Of a stretch of 7,405 bases of DNA, positions 1 to 6,120 are shown one piece after another (within the stretch, counting starts at the first letter, position 1; the number at the start of each line of letters is the position of its first letter). Origin of the DNA: Candidatus Delongbacteria bacterium (GTDB lineage: Bacteria; JAGOEH01); assembly GCA_017997825.1 (NCBI GenBank), contig JAGOEH010000155.1, forward strand, positions 1-7,405, written 5' to 3'. The position numbers were made by a program, and so were the translations under genes. The notes beneath the pieces were generated by a model. It worked only from the letters and a program-made list of their open reading frames with translations. It made no database searches and was not told where the DNA came from.

Positions 1-891
1 CCGGCCGAAATTCCGATACTTGAGCATTTCAGCTTCAGTCTTCTGAACCAGCTCTCCAATCGTATGGTTATTGGCAGCTTTGAGACAGTTATAGGAACGC
101 ACGGACAATTCGAGCTCATCGACGCTCATTTTCAGCAGCTTTTTAATATGTTCCTTTTCCTCATCGAATTCCTCTTCCAAAATCTCTTTAGGCTTCTCGT
201 CGAAATTAATCAGCAGCTGCAGATGATCTTTCAGAGTTTTGGCGGCATATCCGACCGCATCATCGGGTGTGATGCTGCCGTCGGTGAAGATTTCAAAGAT
301 GAGTTTATCCAGTTCAACATCCTGCTCCACCCGGGTATGTTCCACTCGGTACACGGCATTGGAGACCGGGGAAAACAAGCCATCCAGAAAAATAGTTCCC
401 TGAGGAGCTTGGGGCTTCTTCAACATTTCAGCGGGGACATAGCCGCGACCCTGCAGGATTTCAAATTCCATTTTCAGGTACCCGTCGTCAGCCAGAGTAG
501 CCAGATAGGTATCGGGATTTAGAATCTCAATTTCAGGATTGATTAGAATATCAGCGGCGGTAACAATTTTTGGACCTTTGACTTCCAGGAATATTTTTTG
601 GGGGTAATCGGAAAAGGATTTTAAACGTATTTTTTTAATGTTTAGGACCAACTCGACGACATCTTCCTTCATCCCGATAATAGTCGAAAATTCATGAGGA
701 ACGTCCTGAATCAGAATGGACGTGATGGTGGCGCCGGGGATGCTGGACAGGATAACCCGTCGCAGAGCATTGCCCAGTGTCGAACCGAAACCGCGATCCA
801 GAGGTTCCATTATGAATTTGGCATATTTATCGGTGTACGACGATTGTTCCCAGCTAACCTGTGGAATCAAGTTTTTAAATTTTAATTTCAT
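1..891 (-). CDS. rpoA: DNA-directed RNA polymerase subunit alpha, 3' end cut by window
   Basis: RpoA dimerises to form the platform on which beta and beta' assemble, and its C-terminal domain contacts UP elements and activators. The frame stays open from the ATG at 889-891 to the window edge, giving 297 residues of a usual 310-340. The N-terminal domain has the signature [18 protein letters not shown] at residues 29-46, including Arg45, and GRGYVPA further on. An acidic linker (EEEFDEEKE) leads into the alpha-CTD, where [11 protein letters not shown] places Arg265, Asn268 and Cys269 at the E. coli numbers. This Arg265 is the main DNA contact in E. coli. The last visible residues are YRNFGR, so roughly the final helix or two of the CTD lie outside. 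It follows rpsD by 27 bases. Its Shine-Dalgarno AGGAG (complement of 903-907, 11-base spacer) is partly buried in a hairpin at 904-918. Confidence 0.97.
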   Translation of the reverse strand, partial: MKLKFKNLIPQVSWEQSSYTDKYAKFIMEPLDRGFGSTLGNALRRVILSSIPGATITSILIQDVPHEFSTIIGMKEDVVELVLNIKKIRLKSFSDYPQKIFLEVKGPKIVTAADILINPEIEILNPDTYLATLADDGYLKMEFEILQGRGYVPAEMLKKPQAPQGTIFLDGLFSPVSNAVYRVEHTRVEQDVELDKLIFEIFTDGSITPDDAVGYAAKTLKDHLQLLINFDEKPKEILEEEFDEEKEHIKKLLKMSVDELELSVRSYNCLKAANNHTIGELVQKTEAEMLKYRNFGR

Positions 892-903
892 AGTGTTTTC
901 GAC

Positions 904-918
904 TCCTATGGAATAGGA
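904..918 (-). promoter_or_regulatory. Small hairpin covering the rpoA ribosome binding site
   Basis: In the mRNA the sequence reads UCCUAU-UCC-AUAGGA, a perfect 6-bp inverted repeat with a three-base loop. It begins on the base directly after the rpsD stop codon (919-921). Its 3' arm contains four bases of the rpoA Shine-Dalgarno AGGAG. No U-run follows, so it does not look like a terminator. Inference: it could lower independent initiation on rpoA and make rpoA translation depend on ribosomes finishing rpsD, which would melt the stem. The stem is short and AU-rich, so its stability is doubtful. Confidence 0.5.
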
Positions 919-1548
919 TTATTTCGAGTATAATTCCACAATGAGTTGCTCGTTGGCCTGGAGTGGGATTTCTTCGCGCGTCGGATAAGCGATGAAGGTA
1001 CCGACCAGTTGCGGTTTATTGACTTCCAGCCAGGGAAGTTCTTTCCGGCGGGCACTGAGTTTCATGGCGGACTGGATCATTTCCATCTGTTTATCCTGTT
1101 CACGAACCTCGAGGCGGTCACCGATCTTAACCAGAAACGAGGGAATATTGGTGACCCGGCTATTGACCGTAATATGCTGATGCAGAATCAGCTGCCGAGC
1201 CGCTTTGATGGATGGGGCAAATCCCATACGGTAAACAACGGTATCCAATCGCCGTTCCAGCAGAACCAAAAGATTGGTACCCGTGATCCCTTTAATTTTC
1301 AGGGCTTTTTCAAAATAGGTCTTGAACTGTCGTTCCAACAGTCCGTAGCTGCGTTTAACTTTCTGTTTCTCGCGCAACTGGATACAGTAGTCGGTCACTT
1401 TTCTTTTGCGGGTGGTTCCGTGTTGACCCGGAGGGGTAGGACGCCGATTGAACGCGCATTTATCCGAATAGCAGCGCAATCCTTTTAAGAATAGTTTCTG
1501 ACCTTCCCGACGACATAATTTACAATTTGGGCCGATATATCGTGCCAT
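919..1548 (-). CDS. rpsD: 30S ribosomal protein S4, zinc-binding (C+) form
   Basis: S4 is a primary 16S rRNA binding protein that nucleates 30S body assembly. The 209 residues match the usual length of about 200-210. The N-terminus MARYIGPNCKLCRREG carries Cys9, Cys12, Cys26 and Cys31 (CX2C-X13-CX4C), the zinc knuckle of C+ type S4 proteins. The motif PPGQHG follows at 39-44, then LREKQKVKRSYG. The S4 RNA-binding domain starts near RRLDTVVYRMGFA (99-111). The ATG at 1546-1548 has a strong Shine-Dalgarno AAGGAGG (complement of 1557-1563) eight bases upstream. It lies 34 bases after rpsK, the largest gap in the window, and 27 before rpoA. In E. coli S4 represses the alpha operon; I cannot identify such an S4 target here. 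Confidence 0.98.
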   Translation of the reverse strand: MARYIGPNCKLCRREGQKLFLKGLRCYSDKCAFNRRPTPPGQHGTTRKRKVTDYCIQLREKQKVKRSYGLLERQFKTYFEKALKIKGITGTNLLVLLERRLDTVVYRMGFAPSIKAARQLILHQHITVNSRVTNIPSFLVKIGDRLEVREQDKQMEMIQSAMKLSARRKELPWLEVNKPQLVGTFIAYPTREEIPLQANEQLIVELYSK

Positions 1549-1582
1549 TTAAACTGCCTCCTTGAATACTTTTCTTGATCAC

Positions 1583-1981
1583 TTATACACGGCGTCGCTT
1601 AGGCGGGCGGCAACCGTTATGAGGAATCGGAGTGATATCCCGAATGGTGATCACTTTGAAACCAACCACTTGCAATGAACGAATCGCAGCTTCACGTCCG
1701 GCGCCGGGGCCTTTTACGTAAACATCCAGGGTTCGGATGCCGGCATTATAAGCTTCCTTGGCAGCGGCTTCGCTGGCCAGCTGAGCACTGAATGCCGTGC
1801 TTTTCCGTGAACCTTTGTATCCGACTTTTCCGCCTGATCCCCACGAAACCACACCACCTTTCTGATCGGTAATGCTGATAATGGTGTTGTTAAAGGTGGA
1901 CTGGATAAACACCAAGCCATGGGAATCTATCTTTATATCTTTTTTTTTCTTTTTACTCTTCTTACCTTTTGGGGTTGCCAT
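1583..1981 (-). CDS. rpsK: 30S ribosomal protein S11
   Basis: S11 binds the 16S rRNA platform near the mRNA exit region. The 132-residue protein is of normal size. Diagnostic segments are [37 protein letters not shown] and the C-terminal [14 protein letters not shown], which is nearly invariant in the family. The N-terminal tail is very lysine-rich: residues 10-14 are five lysines in a row, encoded by AAA AAG AAA AAA AAA, which leaves an uninterrupted run of nine A in the mRNA (complement of 1940-1948). The frame is intact through it. The ATG is preceded by AGGAGG (complement of 1989-1994) with a seven-base spacer. It follows rpsM by 15 bases, in the usual S13-S11-S4-alpha order. Confidence 0.98.
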   Translation of the reverse strand: MATPKGKKSKKKKKDIKIDSHGLVFIQSTFNNTIISITDQKGGVVSWGSGGKVGYKGSRKSTAFSAQLASEAAAKEAYNAGIRTLDVYVKGPGAGREAAIRSLQVVGFKVITIRDITPIPHNGCRPPKRRRV

Positions 1982-1996
1982 GCTTGTTCCTCCTGA

Positions 1997-2365
1997 TTAT
2001 CTCTTTTTACCGACCGAATAGCGTTTCGGGCCTTTACGGGTGCGGGAGTTGGTGCGGGTTCTCTGTCCGCGAACCGGTAATCCGACCCGATGTCGCAATC
2101 CACGGTAACAACTGATATCCATCAGCCGCTTCAAATTCATGCTGATCTGTCCGCGTAACGCACCTTCCACCGGATACTTATTTTCGATCTCTTTACGGAT
2201 CATATTGATTTCGCCCTCGGTCAGATCCTGAATCCTTTTCACCAACGAAATGTTGCAGGATTCCAGAATCGCGATCGCTGTCTGCTTACCGATTCCGTAA
2301 ATATAAGTCAATCCGATGAATGCACGTTTATTTTTCGGCAGATCAATTCCGGCTATGCGTGCCAA
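1997..2365 (-). CDS. rpsM: 30S ribosomal protein S13, TTG start
   Basis: S13 sits in the head of the 30S subunit, contacts the P-site tRNA and forms bridges to the 50S. The 122 residues are of usual length. Diagnostic segments are ARIAGIDLP at the N-terminus, [10 protein letters not shown] (helix-two-turns-helix region) and the C-terminal [21 protein letters not shown] followed by a basic tail. The start must be TTG at 2363-2365: the next residues ARIAGIDLP are where the family begins, and the same frame runs upstream through six sense codons with no ATG or GTG start in a usable position into the rpmJ stop codon at 2384-2386. A strong Shine-Dalgarno AAGGAGG (complement of 2371-2377) lies five bases upstream. 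It is 18 bases from rpmJ and 15 from rpsK. E. coli rpsM also starts with a non-ATG codon. Confidence 0.97.
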   Translation of the reverse strand: MARIAGIDLPKNKRAFIGLTYIYGIGKQTAIAILESCNISLVKRIQDLTEGEINMIRKEIENKYPVEGALRGQISMNLKRLMDISCYRGLRHRVGLPVRGQRTRTNSRTRKGPKRYSVGKKR

Positions 2366-2370
2366 AGTTA

Positions 2371-2377
2371 CCTCCTT
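2371..2377 (-). promoter_or_regulatory. Shine-Dalgarno of rpsM (fixes its TTG start)
   Basis: AAGGAGG in the mRNA, five bases before the TTG at 2363-2365. Together with the rpmJ stop codon in the same frame just upstream, it leaves TTG as the only credible start for S13. Confidence 0.85.
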
Positions 2378-2383
2378 GTCTGA

Positions 2384-2500
2384 TTAACCTTGTCTTTGTT
2401 TATGCTTAGGATTCTTTTTGCAGATGATCAGAACCCGCCCGTGACGGCGAATCACCCTGCAATGCTCGCATACTTTCTTTACACTTGCACGTACTTTCAT
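2384..2500 (-). CDS. rpmJ: 50S ribosomal protein L36, zinc-ribbon form
   Basis: L36 is the smallest 50S protein and binds 23S rRNA near helices 89-97. Translation from the ATG at 2498-2500 gives 38 residues, beginning [14 protein letters not shown] and ending NPKHKQRQG. The zinc ligands are Cys11, Cys14, Cys27 and His33, so this is the C+ form. The length equals E. coli L36 and is one residue more than the 37 common elsewhere, because of an extra Lys in CKKNPKH. It sits 14 bases after infA and 18 before rpsM. The ribosome site is weaker than its neighbours: AAGGT and AGGT (complement of 2505-2513) rather than AGGAGG. The gene is easily missed because it is so short. Confidence 0.97.
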   Translation of the reverse strand: MKVRASVKKVCEHCRVIRRHGRVLIICKKNPKHKQRQG

Positions 2501-2514
2501 ACTAACCTACCTTT

Positions 2515-2733
2515 TTATTTATAACGGTAAATAATCCGACCCTTGGATAAATCATAGGGAGAAAGCTCCAGTTTCACACGGTCTCCTGGAAGGATTCTGA
2601 TAAAATTCATCCTCATTTTGCCTGCAACATGGGCCAATACCTTATGACCATTCTCCAGTTCAACCCGGAACGTCGCATTCGGCAAAGGTTCAATCACAGT
2701 CCCTTCAACTTGAATTAGAGACTCTTTAGCCAC
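2515..2733 (-). CDS. infA: Translation initiation factor IF-1, GTG start preferred
   Basis: IF-1 occupies the 30S A site during initiation with IF-2 and IF-3. It is a single OB-fold protein, seen here as [33 protein letters not shown] and [13 protein letters not shown]. An ATG at 2740-2742 would give 75 residues starting MSTVAKES, but its Shine-Dalgarno AAGGAG (complement of 2745-2750) would then be only two bases away. The GTG three codons later (2731-2733) gives [11 protein letters not shown], exactly 72 residues as in E. coli IF-1 and with the family's usual MAKE start, and a spacer of 11 bases. I therefore choose GTG. The gene follows map by 17 bases; the ribosome site lies directly after the map stop codon. 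Confidence 0.95.
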   Translation of the reverse strand: MAKESLIQVEGTVIEPLPNATFRVELENGHKVLAHVAGKMRMNFIRILPGDRVKLELSPYDLSKGRIIYRYK

Positions 2734-2744
2734 AGTGCTCATTT

Positions 2745-2750
2745 CTCCTT
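2745..2750 (-). promoter_or_regulatory. Shine-Dalgarno of infA (argues for the GTG start)
   Basis: AAGGAG in the mRNA, immediately after the map stop codon at 2751-2753. It is two bases from the ATG at 2740-2742, too close for normal initiation, and 11 bases from the GTG at 2731-2733. Confidence 0.65.
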
Positions 2751-3506
2751 TTAAGAAAGCTTGGTTAAGATCTCAGGTCCATCCGGATTGATCACGATGG
2801 TATGCTCGAAATGGGCCGAAAGGCTGTGATCGGCGGTTACAATAGTCCAGCCGTCATCCAGGGTTTCGACGTCATACGAGCCCATATTGATCATCGGTTC
2901 AATCGCCAGCGTCATTCCGGCACACAAAAGCGGACCTGAGTTTTTCCGGCCGTAATTCGGAATCTGCGGAGGCTCATGTAATTGTTGTCCAATTCCATGT
3001 CCGACCAGGTCTCTGACAACCGAGAAGCCGGCGCCTTCGCACGTATTCTGAATCATGGCCCCAATGTCTCCCAGATGATTTCCAACCCGTGCCTGTTCAA
3101 TACCAGACATCAATGCTGTCCGAGTGACCTGCAGCAATTTTTCTACCCCCGGGTCACACCGTCCGGCGATATAACTCCAGGCTCCGTCACCGTGATAACC
3201 GTCCTTGTAAACTCCAACGTCCAAGCTCACAATATCCCCGTCTTGGATGATCCGGCGGGGAGAAGGTATACCATGAACCACTTCATCATTCAATGAAATG
3301 CAGACGCTGGCCGGGTAGCCGCGAAATCCCTTAAAAGACGGTACGGCGTTGGCCTGTCGAATAAAATTATCCGCTAATCGATCTATCTCACCGGTACTGA
3401 TTCCCGGCTGGATATAGTCCTTCAGATAATCCAGACACCGGGCCAGGATCTTCGAAGATTCCCGGATGCGACCGATCGCAGCTTTATCCTTGAGCGGAAT
3501 TCTCAT
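2751..3506 (-). CDS. map: Type I methionine aminopeptidase
   Basis: Map removes the initiator methionine from nascent proteins at the ribosome, using a dinuclear metal site. From the ATG at 3504-3506 the protein has 251 residues, the usual size for a bacterial type I enzyme without N-terminal extension. All five metal ligands are present: Asp96 (SLDVG), Asp107 (HGDGA), His170 (GHGIG), Glu203 (IEPM) and Glu234 (FEHT). The catalytic histidines are His78 (VVHGIP) and His177 (LHEPP). The ATG shares its A with the adk stop codon (TGATG); a TTG directly before it would also be in frame but is less likely. No strong Shine-Dalgarno precedes it, which suggests re-initiation by ribosomes leaving adk. 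Its placement beside adk and infA is typical of many phyla. Confidence 0.97.
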   Translation of the reverse strand: MRIPLKDKAAIGRIRESSKILARCLDYLKDYIQPGISTGEIDRLADNFIRQANAVPSFKGFRGYPASVCISLNDEVVHGIPSPRRIIQDGDIVSLDVGVYKDGYHGDGAWSYIAGRCDPGVEKLLQVTRTALMSGIEQARVGNHLGDIGAMIQNTCEGAGFSVVRDLVGHGIGQQLHEPPQIPNYGRKNSGPLLCAGMTLAIEPMINMGSYDVETLDDGWTIVTADHSLSAHFEHTIVINPDGPEILTKLS

Positions 3507-4153
3507 CAAACGTTTTCCATCCGCTGCTTAATGATCTCAAAAATGGCATCGGAACCCTGATCGCCATCCACACTGAACAGCAATCCTGATTTCTCATAAT
3601 ACTCAATCAGGGGTTTGGTCTGTTCTTCATACACATGGAGGCGATTCTGGATCACCTCCAACTGATCATCTTTGCGATGTTCCAATGGTATCCGGCAATC
3701 ATCGCACATCCCGGATTCCCGGGGTGGACTTAGAACCAGGTTGTAGATTCGATTACACCTGGGACATGATCTCCGGTTGACTAACCGTTTGATGACCAAT
3801 TCGCCATCAACCTGAATATTGATGACGCCATCCAGGCTTTTGTTGATTTTTTCCAACAAAGAATTCAACCCGACCGCCTGCGGCAAGGTTCTCGGAAAAC
3901 CGTCGAACAGAAATCCGGGATCACAGTCACTCTTCCGGAGGCGGTCTTCGACGATCTCAAGAATTATTTCGTCCGGGACCAGGCGTCCGGCATCGGTATA
4001 ACTTTTTACCTTCTCACCCAACGGGGTATGATTGGCGATATGGCTACGCAGGATATCACCGGTCGAGATATGGGGTATCCGGTAGTGCTGGACCAGATGA
4101 ACCGCCTGGGTTCCTTTGCCGGCCCCTGGAGCTCCCAAAAGGATTAAGCGCAT
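3506..4153 (-). CDS. adk: Adenylate kinase with zinc-binding LID domain
   Basis: Adk interconverts ATP plus AMP with two ADP and is a cytoplasmic housekeeping enzyme. The 215 residues match the long bacterial form. The P-loop GAPGAGKGT is at 7-15, STGD of the AMP-binding region at 30-33, and FDGFPRT at 83-89. The LID domain (about 126-163) holds Cys130, Cys133, Cys150 and Cys153 as CX2C-X16-CX2C, a complete four-cysteine zinc site as in Gram-positive type enzymes; B. subtilis Adk has Asp at the fourth position. Arg127, Arg160 and Arg171 fit the phosphate-contacting arginines. The ATG overlaps the secY stop by one base (TAATG) and has AGGAG (complement of 4160-4164) six bases upstream, inside secY. 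It overlaps map by one base. Confidence 0.98.
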   Translation of the reverse strand: MRLILLGAPGAGKGTQAVHLVQHYRIPHISTGDILRSHIANHTPLGEKVKSYTDAGRLVPDEIILEIVEDRLRKSDCDPGFLFDGFPRTLPQAVGLNSLLEKINKSLDGVINIQVDGELVIKRLVNRRSCPRCNRIYNLVLSPPRESGMCDDCRIPLEHRKDDQLEVIQNRLHVYEEQTKPLIEYYEKSGLLFSVDGDQGSDAIFEIIKQRMENV

Positions 4154-5487
4154 TAGCCTCTCCTGCTTCTGATTTTTCCGCTCTTCATGAAGGTCTCATA
4201 ATGCCGCATCGTCAAATGGCTTTCAATCTGCTGCAGGGTATCCAGGGCAACTCCCACGACGATCAGCAGACCAGTACCACCAAAGAAGGAGGCGAAACCA
4301 TAGTCAACTCCGGCCCAGTTCATGATCATGTAGGGAAAGACCGCCACAAATGCCAAGGCAATGGATCCGGGCAGCGTGATCCGTGTCAACACATAATCAA
4401 TATAGGTAGCCGTATTTTTACCCGGTCGGACGCCTGGAATGAACCCTCCATTGCGTTTCATATTTTCGGCCAGATCGACCGGATTAAAGACGATGGCGGT
4501 ATAAAAATAAGCAAAGAATATAATCATGAGCGAGTAGACCAGCCAGTAGAACCAATGCTGATAGGAGAATAAGACGGCAAATGACTGCATGAACTCAACA
4601 TTGGGAAAAAAGGAAGCGATGGTCTGAGGAAAGAACAGGATGGATTGGGCAAAGATGATAGGGATCACACCCGAGGTATTGACCTTGAGTGGGATATAGG
4701 TATTCTGAACCCCATACACTTTGCGTCCGACCACCCGTTTGGCATACTGTACCGGAATTCGCCGGGTTCCATCATTCAGAATTACGACTGCGGCGATGAT
4801 GAAACACAACAACACGATCAGCAGGAGGCCAACCATCGGATTCATGATATTTTCCATAATTTTTTTGGCTTCGACCACAATCGCGCTGGGAAAGCGATCG
4901 ACGATCCCCACCATGATCAGTAATGAGATTCCGTTACCGATCCCTCGTTCGGTAATCTGTTCGCCCAGCCACATAATAAAGATGGTACCGGCGGTAAAGG
5001 TGATCATGGTCATGAGGGTAAAAAACAGGATTTGGCCGAATCCGTGAGCCAGAACGACTTTGCCGACATTGGTTTCCATACTTCTTAACCAGACGGTAAT
5101 GCCGAAGGCTTGGCCCATAGCGATGAATACCGTAAAATAGCGGGTATGTTGATTGATTTTTTTTCGCCCTTCTTCACCCATTTTCTGGAGCTTCTGATAG
5201 AACGGAATGACCGCACCCAGTAGCTGCAGGATAATGGAGGCGGAGATATAAGGCATGATGCCCAGGGCAAAGATGGTGGCTCGCTGAAGCGCGCCGCCGG
5301 TAAACATATCAAATATACCGAACAGACCGCCTTGCTGATTCATGAAGTATTCCTTCAGGGCCATGGTATTGATTCCGGGAGTAGGAATATGGCCGCCGAG
5401 ACGGAATATAACAATCAGGCCTATGGTATACAGAATCCGTTTTCGGAGTTCCGGAATTCTGAAGATATTGCCAAATCCCTGAATCAA
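4153..5487 (-). CDS. secY: Protein translocase channel subunit SecY, TTG start
   Basis: SecY forms the membrane pore for Sec export and insertion, with SecE, SecG and SecA. The 444 residues predict ten membrane segments, for example about 18-36, 70-95, 150-174, 216-237, 272-294 and 312-334. Family marks are NIFRIPELRKRI near the N-terminus, the plug region DMFTGGALQRA (60-70), GEQITERGIGNGISLLI (175-191), the cytosolic loop RVVGRKVYG (251-259), GFIPGVRPG (348-356, with the SecA-contact Arg354) and GVALDTLQQIE near the C-terminus. The start is TTG at 5485-5487, directly after the rplO TAA in the same frame, so no earlier start is possible and the next Met is residue 42. AGGAGG (complement of 5493-5498) lies five bases upstream within rplO. 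It shares one base with adk. Confidence 0.98.
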   Translation of the reverse strand: MIQGFGNIFRIPELRKRILYTIGLIVIFRLGGHIPTPGINTMALKEYFMNQQGGLFGIFDMFTGGALQRATIFALGIMPYISASIILQLLGAVIPFYQKLQKMGEEGRKKINQHTRYFTVFIAMGQAFGITVWLRSMETNVGKVVLAHGFGQILFFTLMTMITFTAGTIFIMWLGEQITERGIGNGISLLIMVGIVDRFPSAIVVEAKKIMENIMNPMVGLLLIVLLCFIIAAVVILNDGTRRIPVQYAKRVVGRKVYGVQNTYIPLKVNTSGVIPIIFAQSILFFPQTIASFFPNVEFMQSFAVLFSYQHWFYWLVYSLMIIFFAYFYTAIVFNPVDLAENMKRNGGFIPGVRPGKNTATYIDYVLTRITLPGSIALAFVAVFPYMIMNWAGVDYGFASFFGGTGLLIVVGVALDTLQQIESHLTMRHYETFMKSGKIRSRRG

Positions 5488-5925
5488 TTAAACCTCCTCG
5501 ATTGTTCCGCCGGCTTTTTGAATCTTTTCCACGGCAGATTTTGAAAACGCATGAGCCTGAATGATTAGCGCTTTTTGGATTTCGCCGGTCCCTAAAATTT
5601 TGACGGGCCGATCACTTTTCCGGATCAAACGGCTTTCCAGCAGTTTTTCGAAGGTAACGGTGTCATTGGGTTGGAAATACTGTTCCAGATCGGAGAGATT
5701 CACGACTTGGAATACGGTTTTGAAGATGTTCTTGAAGCCGCGTTTTGGAAATCGGCGGCTGATCGGCATCTGTCCGCCCTCAAACTGAGCCTGGCTGCTG
5801 TAGCCCGAACGGGATTTGGCGCCCTTGTGTCCTCGGCCGGCAGTATGGCCCCATCCGGACCCATCCCCGCGGCCGATTCGATGTCGATATTTTCTGCCTT
5901 CAAATGTTTTCAGTTTATCAAGCAT
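5488..5925 (-). CDS. rplO: 50S ribosomal protein L15
   Basis: L15 is a late-assembly 50S protein with a long extended N-terminal arm that threads into 23S rRNA. The 145 residues match the family. The arm is rich in Gly, Arg and Lys: RIGRGDGSGWGHTAGRGHKG followed by FEGGQMPISRRFPKRGF. The globular C-terminal domain ends HAFSKSAVEKIQKAGGTIEEV, as usual. The ATG at 5923-5925 is preceded by GAGGG (complement of 5930-5934), which overlaps the rpmD stop codon and leaves only a four-base spacer. The stop codon TAA at 5488-5490 is followed without any gap by the secY TTG in the same frame, so these two genes are probably coupled in translation. Confidence 0.98.
   Translation of the reverse strand: MLDKLKTFEGRKYRHRIGRGDGSGWGHTAGRGHKGAKSRSGYSSQAQFEGGQMPISRRFPKRGFKNIFKTVFQVVNLSDLEQYFQPNDTVTFEKLLESRLIRKSDRPVKILGTGEIQKALIIQAHAFSKSAVEKIQKAGGTIEEV
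5493..5498 (-). promoter_or_regulatory. Shine-Dalgarno of secY (fixes its TTG start)
   Basis: AGGAGG in the mRNA, within the last codons of rplO and five bases before the secY TTG at 5485-5487. It supports TTG as the true initiator. Confidence 0.85.
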
Positions 5926-5934
5926 AGTACCCTC

Positions 5935-6120
5935 TCATTTATCAATCTTCTGGACATCAACCAGATGAGCAATCTTTGTCGCCATTCCACGGATCGATGG
6001 GCAATCTTCATGGATTACGGTCTGATTCAGCCTGCGCAGCCCCAGGGCCTCTGCGATTAAACGCTGATTGCCGGGACGTCGGATCGGGCTGTGGATCAGT
6101 TTTATTATGATTTTACTCAT
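5935..6120 (-). CDS. rpmD: 50S ribosomal protein L30
   Basis: L30 is a small 50S protein found in most but not all bacteria. From the ATG at 6118-6120 it has 61 residues, against a usual 58-61. Recognisable parts are the first strand [13 protein letters not shown], the helix with [19 protein letters not shown] and [11 protein letters not shown] near the end. The frame is open ten codons further upstream, but those codons lie within the rpsE coding region and do not resemble L30, so the internal ATG is chosen. AAGG (complement of 6130-6133) lies nine bases before it. The gene overlaps the end of rpsE by eight bases and is nine bases from rplO. Confidence 0.96.
   Translation of the reverse strand: MSKIIIKLIHSPIRRPGNQRLIAEALGLRRLNQTVIHEDCPSIRGMATKIAHLVDVQKIDK

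Noticed and set aside
64-522. Open frame of 152 codons on the plus strand
   Set aside because: It lies wholly antisense to rpoA, whose minus-strand frame is open to the window edge and matches the alpha subunit throughout.
904-918. Hairpin after rpsD as a transcription terminator
   Set aside because: The stem is AU-rich and short, and no U-run follows; rpoA follows 13 bases later with its own ribosome site.
946-1488. Open frame of 180 codons on the plus strand
   Set aside because: Antisense to rpsD; the translation resembles no family I know and the S4 match on the other strand is complete.
1940-1955. Programmed -1 ribosomal frameshift at the A-rich stretch of rpsK
   Set aside because: The slippery heptamer is not in the needed phase and S11 is complete in the zero frame, so there is nothing to gain from a shift.
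4201-5047. Several plus-strand open frames of 90-125 codons opposite secY, and a minus-strand one at 5085-5312
   Set aside because: All are shadows of secY in other frames; they lack family features, and secY is intact.
5671-6060. Plus-strand open frame of 129 codons across rplO and rpmD
   Set aside because: Antisense shadow crossing two well-supported ribosomal protein genes.
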